NCBI GenBank assembly: GCA_017694275.1
Contig: JADINB010000150.1
Coordinates: 1 to 9,346, forward strand
DNA from: Candidatus Egerieousia excrementavium
Lineage (GTDB): Bacteria > Bacteroidota > Bacteroidia > Bacteroidales > UBA932
Length of the DNA: 9,346 nt
Direction of reading: 5' to 3'
Part shown: positions 5,131 to 9,346 of the stretch, piece after piece
How the letters are laid out: each line of letters opens with the position of its first letter
How positions within the stretch are numbered: the stretch's first letter is position 1
Translations under genes and position numbers: made by a program
The notes under the pieces: model-generated
The model's database searches: none
What the model saw: only the letters and a program-made list of their open reading frames with translations
Told to the model about the DNA's origin: nothing

Positions 5131-6621
5131 ATGTTACGTAAAATCAGATTGACTTTTGCCTTGATTTTCTTCTTTCTGATCCTGCTGCTTTTTCTAGACT
5201 TTACAGGGACGGTCCACGCCTGGATGGGCTGGCTTGCAAAAATACAGTTCATGCCGGCTGTACTGGCATTGAATCTTGTTGTAGTTGCAATACTGCTTGC
5301 ACTTACACTGATTTTCGGCCGTCTGTACTGTTCTGTGATATGCCCGCTCGGAGTATTCCAGGATATCGCCGCATGGTTTGGCAAAAAGGCAAGGAAAAAC
5401 CGCTATTCATACTCGCCGGCAATATCATGGTTGAGATATGGCATATTGGGCATATTCATAGTCGCTCTCGTTGCCGGAGCCGGCTCACTGGCCGCACTGC
5501 TTGAACCGTACAGTTCGTTCGGGAGAATTGCAAGCAACCTCTTTTCCCCTGTCTACTCCGCAATAAACAATTTTCTGGCCTTTCTGGCGGAGAGAGCAGA
5601 CAGTTATGCCTTTTACAAGACCGATATATGGATCAAGAGCATTCCCACATTTGCAATAGCTGTCGCAACGTTTACAATAATAGTTGTTCTGGCATGGAGA
5701 AACGGCAGGACATACTGCAACACAATATGTCCGGTAGGTACAATCCTGGGATTTTTTGCCCGGTTCTCATGGTTCAAGCCAGTCATGGAGAGTTCCAGAT
5801 GTGTCAACTGCAAGGCATGCGAGAAAAACTGCAAGGCATCGGCCATTGACGTGGCAACCCACACAATAGACTACAGCCGCTGTGTTGCCTGCATGGACTG
5901 CATCCAGAAGTGCAACAAGGGAGCCATAAGCTACACCCACAAGACAAAAGAGAAGGAAAAACCGGCTGCAGACGGAAAATCCGGAGATATAAACCGCAAC
6001 CGCCGCAGTTTTCTGACCGCAACCGCCCTGCTTGCCACAACGGCAACCGTGACAGCCCAGGAGAAAAAGGTCGACGGAGGTCTGGCAATAATCGAAAAGA
6101 AGAAGATTCCGGAGCGCTCTACGCCTATTGTTCCTCCAGGAGCATTGGGCCTTGGCAATTTCACGCAACACTGCACTGCATGCCAGCTCTGCGTTTCGGT
6201 CTGCCCGAACGGTGTGCTGCGTCCTTCTGCAGGGTTGATGACACTCATGCAGCCTGAAATGTCTTATGAAAGAGGATACTGCCGCCCGGAATGTGTAAAA
6301 TGTTCTGAAGTCTGCCCCGCGGGGGCAATACGGCCCATAACCGTTGCGGAAAAGTCTTCCATACAGATAGGACATGCAGTCTGGGTAAAAGAGAACTGTA
6401 TTCCGCTTACAGACGGCGAAAACTGCGGAAACTGTGCAAGGCACTGCCCTGCGGGGGCCATAGCCATGATACCTTCAGACCCCTCCGACAACAATTCAAT
6501 CAGGATACCGGCAATAAACGTAGAAAAGTGCATAGGGTGCGGCACGTGCGAAAATCTCTGCCCTGCCCGCCCGCTGAGTGCAATATATGTTGAAGGGCAT
6601 GAGATACACCGGACCATTTGA
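5131..6621 (+). CDS. Membrane polyferredoxin, NapH-like plus NapG-like fusion
   Basis: This is a 496-residue Fe-S membrane protein. The N-terminal half resembles NapH/CcoG-type proteins, with membrane helices at about 5-24, 42-63, 101-124 and 171-189 and two CxxxCP motifs (C67/C71, C196/C200) after helices 2 and 4. Two 4Fe-4S ferredoxin motifs follow (C224-C234 and C251-C261). An internal twin-arginine segment, NRNRRSFLTATALLATTATV (about 288-307), resembles a Tat signal. After it come four more cysteine clusters (C348-C358, C384-C395, C432-C439 with C423, C467-C477), arranged as in NapG. NapG and NapH are normally separate subunits that move electrons from quinol to periplasmic enzymes, so this looks like their fusion. 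ATG 5131 is preferred over the in-frame TTG at 5044, because the latter lies upstream of the proposed promoter and adds no conserved sequence. A Tat-exported ferredoxin-reductase fusion starts 27 bp downstream and is the likely electron acceptor. Confidence 0.88.
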   Translation: MLRKIRLTFALIFFFLILLLFLDFTGTVHAWMGWLAKIQFMPAVLALNLVVVAILLALTLIFGRLYCSVICPLGVFQDIAAWFGKKARKNRYSYSPAISWLRYGILGIFIVALVAGAGSLAALLEPYSSFGRIASNLFSPVYSAINNFLAFLAERADSYAFYKTDIWIKSIPTFAIAVATFTIIVVLAWRNGRTYCNTICPVGTILGFFARFSWFKPVMESSRCVNCKACEKNCKASAIDVATHTIDYSRCVACMDCIQKCNKGAISYTHKTKEKEKPAADGKSGDINRNRRSFLTATALLATTATVTAQEKKVDGGLAIIEKKKIPERSTPIVPPGALGLGNFTQHCTACQLCVSVCPNGVLRPSAGLMTLMQPEMSYERGYCRPECVKCSEVCPAGAIRPITVAEKSSIQIGHAVWVKENCIPLTDGENCGNCARHCPAGAIAMIPSDPSDNNSIRIPAINVEKCIGCGTCENLCPARPLSAIYVEGHEIHRTI

Positions 6622-6648
6622 CATTTTCAACGAAGCATACCCAAAGAG

Positions 6649-8043
6649 ATGAAAAAGAGCAATTATATATCACGCAGAAACTTTCTGAAAAGACTTGGAG
6701 CAGGTGCCACCACGATTACGGCTGCTGCAGCGGTATCTGCCTGCGGTTCCAAAAGCGATAAAATTTCTGCATCCGCCTCTACAAAGAGAGAGATTCCTCT
6801 CGACAAAATGACATACCGCACAAACCACAACAACAGTGACAGGGTGTCTATCCTTGGGTACGGATGCATGAGATGGCCTATGATTCCCAACCCGTCGGGG
6901 CATGGCGAGATAGTGAACCAGGAGAGCGTAAACAGGCTTATAGACTTTGCGCTCGAGCATGGAGTCAATTATTTCGACACCTCGCCAGCCTACTGCCAGG
7001 GATATTCCGAAGGTGCGACAGGAGAAGCACTGAGCCGATATCCGCGCGAAAAGTATTTCATAGCCACCAAACTCTCCAACTTTGCGCCTTCCACATGGAG
7101 CAGGGAAGGTTCCATAAAGATGTATCACAACTCGTTCAAGGAGCTCAGAGTGGATGTCATTGATTACTATCTGCTGCACTCGATAGGCAACGGCGGCATA
7201 GAGACATTCAACAGACGCTATGTGGAAAACGGGATGATAGATTACCTTATGAAAGAGCGTGAAGCGGGAAGAATCAGAAATCTGGGTTTTTCGTTCCACG
7301 GCACAAAAGAGGTGTTCGACCAGGTTCTGGCCATGCATGAGCAGGTACATTGGGATTTTGTACAGATCCAGCTCAACTATGTAGACTGGCGCCACGCTTC
7401 AGGAGCGAATGTAAATGCAGACTATCTATATGCGGAACTGACAAAGCGCAATATTCCTGCGATTGTAATGGAACCGCTGCTGGGAGGGCGTCTTTCCAAC
7501 GTACCGGAGCATATCATGATGCGTCTCAAGCAGCAGCGCCCCGACGAGAGCGTTGCATCATGGGCCTTCCGTTTTGCAGGTTCGCACGAAAACGTACTTA
7601 CGGTATTGAGCGGAATGACATACATGGAGCATCTTCAAGACAACCTTCTCACATACTCTCCCCTGGTTCCTCTCAATGAGCAGGATTATATATTTCTTGA
7701 AGAGACAGCGCAGCTTATGCTGCAATATCCCACTATTCCATGCAATGACTGCAAATACTGCATGCCTTGTCCTTATGGCATTGATATTCCCGGAGTGCTT
7801 CTGCACTACAACAAGTGCGTAAATGAGGGGAATGTCTCAAGGTCTTCACAGGACGAGAACTACAGGAAAGCGAGAAGGGCATTTCTCATAGGTTACGACA
7901 GGAGCGTCCCGCGCCTGAGGCAGGCAGATCACTGCATAGGATGCGCACAATGTAACGAACACTGTCCGCAAAGCATAGATATTCCTGCCGAGATGCAACG
8001 TATAAACAATTTTGTGGAACAACTCAAACAACAGACGTTATAA
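6649..8043 (+). CDS. Tat-exported aldo/keto reductase with C-terminal 4Fe-4S domain
   Basis: This is a 464-residue protein with three parts. The first is a Tat signal, SRRNFLKRLGAG (8-19), followed by a lipobox-like VSAC with Cys32, so it is probably an exported lipoprotein. The second is an aldo/keto reductase barrel with the catalytic tetrad D110, Y115, K141 and H177. The third is a ferredoxin-like C-terminus with C365, C368, C371, C374 (CNDCKYCMPCP) and C429, C432, C435, C439 (CIGCAQCNEHCP). This matches the COG1453 type of predicted oxidoreductase. The classical NADPH 2'-phosphate signature near the barrel end is not evident; VLSGMTYMEHLQDNL occupies that place. Outside the cytoplasm NADPH would not be available, so electrons probably arrive through the Fe-S clusters from the polyferredoxin encoded 27 bp upstream. 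The substrate is unknown. Confidence 0.92.
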   Translation: MKKSNYISRRNFLKRLGAGATTITAAAAVSACGSKSDKISASASTKREIPLDKMTYRTNHNNSDRVSILGYGCMRWPMIPNPSGHGEIVNQESVNRLIDFALEHGVNYFDTSPAYCQGYSEGATGEALSRYPREKYFIATKLSNFAPSTWSREGSIKMYHNSFKELRVDVIDYYLLHSIGNGGIETFNRRYVENGMIDYLMKEREAGRIRNLGFSFHGTKEVFDQVLAMHEQVHWDFVQIQLNYVDWRHASGANVNADYLYAELTKRNIPAIVMEPLLGGRLSNVPEHIMMRLKQQRPDESVASWAFRFAGSHENVLTVLSGMTYMEHLQDNLLTYSPLVPLNEQDYIFLEETAQLMLQYPTIPCNDCKYCMPCPYGIDIPGVLLHYNKCVNEGNVSRSSQDENYRKARRAFLIGYDRSVPRLRQADHCIGCAQCNEHCPQSIDIPAEMQRINNFVEQLKQQTL

Positions 8044-8071
8044 GCCGGAAACAGTGGCGGAACCTGTTCAG

Positions 8072-8097
8072 ACAATGCCATGGCGCAGCATGGCTGT
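8072..8097 (+). other. Intergenic hairpin before the DUF1893 gene
   Basis: GCCATG (8077-8082) and CATGGC (8089-8094) form a perfect 6-bp stem over GCGCAG. Outside a 2-nt bulge, ACA (8072-8074) pairs with TGT (8095-8097). No T-tract follows, so it is not a standard terminator. It could stabilise or punctuate the transcript between the reductase and DUF1893 genes. Confidence 0.35.
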
Positions 8098-8114
8098 AAA
8101 AGAAATTCAGACCA

Positions 8115-8540
8115 ATGGTTGAACTGATAGAGAAACTGTATGGGAGCGGATGCTCCTGTGTCATAAGAAACGGGGCCGGAGAGACAAGATTTTTTTACAG
8201 AAAGGGAGTTGCAGACCTTTACGGACTGATCTGCAACGACCCCGGCTTTCTTAAAGGAGCCTCAATTGCAGACAAGGTTGTGGGCAAGGCTGCCGCCGCA
8301 CTCATGATAAAGGGCGGGATTTCACGACTGTATTCCGCCGTACTGAGCGAGCATGCAGAAAAACTGTTGGCTGCACATGGTGTACAGGTTTCATGCGGGA
8401 AGAGTGTCCCATTCATAGAGAACAGAGACAAAAGCGGATGGTGTCCCCTGGAAAAGCTCTCATACAATGAGAATTCCATAGATGCGATTTTCTGCAGGAT
8501 AGAGAACTTCCTTTTTGCCGCAAAAGGAGTGAAAACCTAA
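8115..8540 (+). CDS. DUF1893 domain-containing protein
   Basis: This is a 141-residue soluble protein that I recognise as DUF1893 (the TM1506-like family, which has a cytidine-deaminase-like fold but no established activity). Typical features are the SCVIRNGAGETRFFYRKGVADL opening (about 14-35, with F/Y in place of smaller residues), the central ADKVVGKAAAALMIKGG block (52-68) and the WCPLEKL end (109-115). There is no signal peptide or membrane segment. It follows the aldo/keto reductase by 71 bp, with a hairpin between, and is probably the last gene of that unit. Its TAA (8538-8540) overlaps the TAG of the convergent sigma factor gene. A cytoplasmic protein in an export-directed redox unit could have a sensing or maturation role, but that is speculation. 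Confidence 0.85.
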   Translation: MVELIEKLYGSGCSCVIRNGAGETRFFYRKGVADLYGLICNDPGFLKGASIADKVVGKAAAALMIKGGISRLYSAVLSEHAEKLLAAHGVQVSCGKSVPFIENRDKSGWCPLEKLSYNENSIDAIFCRIENFLFAAKGVKT

Positions 8541-9034
8541 TCCTGCAGCCGGTCCATCAGTTTCTGCCTTGAAAAGTGGATACGGCTCTTTACGGTTCCC
8601 AGTTTAAGCCCCAGTTCCTCTGCAATCTCCTGATACTTGTATCCGTCTTCATGCATCTGGAACGGGATCCTGAATTCAGGTTCCAGAGAATTTATCTGCC
8701 TTACAATTTCTCCATAACCGAAGTCGCTTTCAGGACCATATTCCGCAGGCTTGTTGTTCATGACATACTCCTGAACCTGCTCGCCAAAGAGCACCTTCCT
8801 GCGCACTCTTTTGCGATAATCGTTTATAAAGGTATTTTTCATGATTGTAAACAGCCAAGCCTTGAAATTTGTAGACAGGTCGAATTTGTCGAGGTTGCTC
8901 AAAGCCCTGCAACAAGTCTCCTGAAACAGATCTTCTGCATCATCGGCATCGGATGCAAGCGAATATGCATATCTTTTAAGCGAAGGCGCAAGTTCCACCA
9001 TCTGTTCATCAATTTTTCCGTCTCTCATATTCAT
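8537..9034 (-). CDS. ECF-type RNA polymerase sigma factor
   Basis: This is a 165-residue sigma-70 family protein containing only regions 2 and 4, as in ECF sigma factors. Region 2 includes the core-binding helix DADDAEDLFQETCCRAL (about 29-45) and the -10-recognition segment FKAWLFTIMKNTFINDYRKR (57-76). Region 4 includes PFQMHEDGYKYQEIAEELGL (about 124-143) and KLGTVKSRIHFSRQKL (144-159), the -35-binding helix-turn-helix. The frame is open up to an ATG at 9079, but the extra residues (MLFVLLFVCCKS) are not sigma-like, so I use ATG 9034; ATG 9028 is equally possible. No anti-sigma gene is visible next to it: the region upstream holds only a short gap and a tRNA. It converges on the DUF1893 gene with a 4-bp overlap of the stop codons. 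The regulon is unknown. Confidence 0.9.
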   Translation of the reverse strand: MNMRDGKIDEQMVELAPSLKRYAYSLASDADDAEDLFQETCCRALSNLDKFDLSTNFKAWLFTIMKNTFINDYRKRVRRKVLFGEQVQEYVMNNKPAEYGPESDFGYGEIVRQINSLEPEFRIPFQMHEDGYKYQEIAEELGLKLGTVKSRIHFSRQKLMDRLQD

Positions 9035-9130
9035 GGCTTCATAACTTTTACAACATACAAATAACAGAACGAAAAGCATACCACAGCATTTTCAAGAACG
9101 GTATTGGACATAAAGAGCATACAATTGGAA

Positions 9131-9138
9131 CAAACTTA
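9131..9138 (-). promoter_or_regulatory. Possible -7 element for the sigma factor gene
   Basis: On the minus strand this reads TAAGTTTG, matching TAnnTTTG, about 97 bp before the ATG at 9034. No -33 TTTG lies at the standard spacing, so support is partial. Confidence 0.3.
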
Positions 9139-9190
9139 AGGAAACATAAAGCCTGCCTGCATGACAAGACAACATTAGGCAAATATTTTA

Positions 9191-9220
9191 TTGCTATATT
9201 AAAAATATTGTTTACATTTG
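9191..9220 (+). promoter_or_regulatory. tRNA-Ser promoter
   Basis: TTG at 9191-9193 and TACATTTG at 9213-9220 (exact TAnnTTTG) are 19 bp apart and end 17 bp before the mature tRNA start. This is a good Bacteroidetes-type promoter. Confidence 0.65.
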
Positions 9221-9237
9221 CAGTCCCAAACGGGTTT

Positions 9238-9325
9238 GGAGAGGTGGTAGAGTGGTCGATTACGGCAGTCTTGAAAACTGTTGAGCTGAAAGGCTCCGGG
9301 GGTTCGAATCCCTCCCTCTCCGCCA
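9238..9325 (+). tRNA. tRNA-Ser (anticodon UGA)
   Basis: This is an 88-nt class II tRNA. The acceptor stem GGAGAGG (9238-9244) pairs with CCTCTCC (9315-9321), followed by discriminator G and an encoded CCA (9323-9325). The anticodon loop CTTGAAA (9270-9276) carries TGA at 9272-9274, which reads UCA and other UCN serine codons. A long variable arm (GAGC/GCTC stem) follows, as expected for tRNA-Ser. The T loop TTCGAAT closes a GGGGG/CCCTC stem. A frame on the opposite strand across it is spurious. Confidence 0.97.
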
Positions 9326-9346
9326 AAGAGCGCAAAAAGCAGCTGA

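Noticed and set aside
5767..6444. 225-codon minus-strand frame opposite the polyferredoxin
   Set aside because: Its Cys/Arg-rich peptide is the shadow of cysteine codons in the real gene. It has no start context or domain.
9048..9335. 95-codon minus-strand frame containing EGFEPPEP and STVFKTAV
   Set aside because: It is the reverse strand of tRNA-Ser, a well-known type of false protein. It also overlaps both promoter regions.

Overview
The window looks like a chromosomal segment of a Bacteroidetes (Bacteroidales-type) anaerobe. Three things support this. Promoters fit the Bacteroidetes -33 TTTG / -7 TAnnTTTG pattern (best at 3882-3913 and before the tRNA). Gene starts lack a clear Shine-Dalgarno and have A-rich leaders. 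The gene content is anaerobic: rubrerythrin, a polyferredoxin and a ferredoxin-fused aldo/keto reductase. The species cannot be named from this sequence.

The left part (1-1924) is accessory. It holds an AT-rich minus-strand gene of unknown function (165-1091), possibly of the LPO_1073/Vpar_1526 type. Next comes a degraded 3' remnant of an IS256-family transposase (1153-1384), then three spaced TTGTTGAC boxes, and then a cluster of palindromic REP-like repeats (about 1491-1897) with no convincing gene.

The middle (1925-4935) holds two small units. The first is an aspartate/glutamate racemase followed 15 bp later by a DAACS-family acidic amino acid symporter, apparently an operon for acidic amino acid uptake and stereochemical conversion. 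The second is perR-rbr: a peroxide-sensing Fur-family repressor and rubrerythrin. A near-consensus Per box lies exactly in the spacer of the perR promoter, which points to peroxide-controlled autoregulation, and an intrinsic terminator follows rbr.

The right part starts with a redox unit (5131-8540). It comprises a membrane NapH-like polyferredoxin fused to a NapG-like ferredoxin domain through an internal twin-arginine segment, a Tat-signal lipoprotein combining an aldo/keto reductase with two Fe-S cluster motifs, and a DUF1893 protein. My inference is that the first two form an electron path across the membrane to an exported reductase. The unit ends tail-to-tail, with overlapping stop codons, against an ECF-type sigma factor gene on the minus strand. 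A tRNA-Ser(UGA) gene with encoded CCA and its own promoter closes the window.
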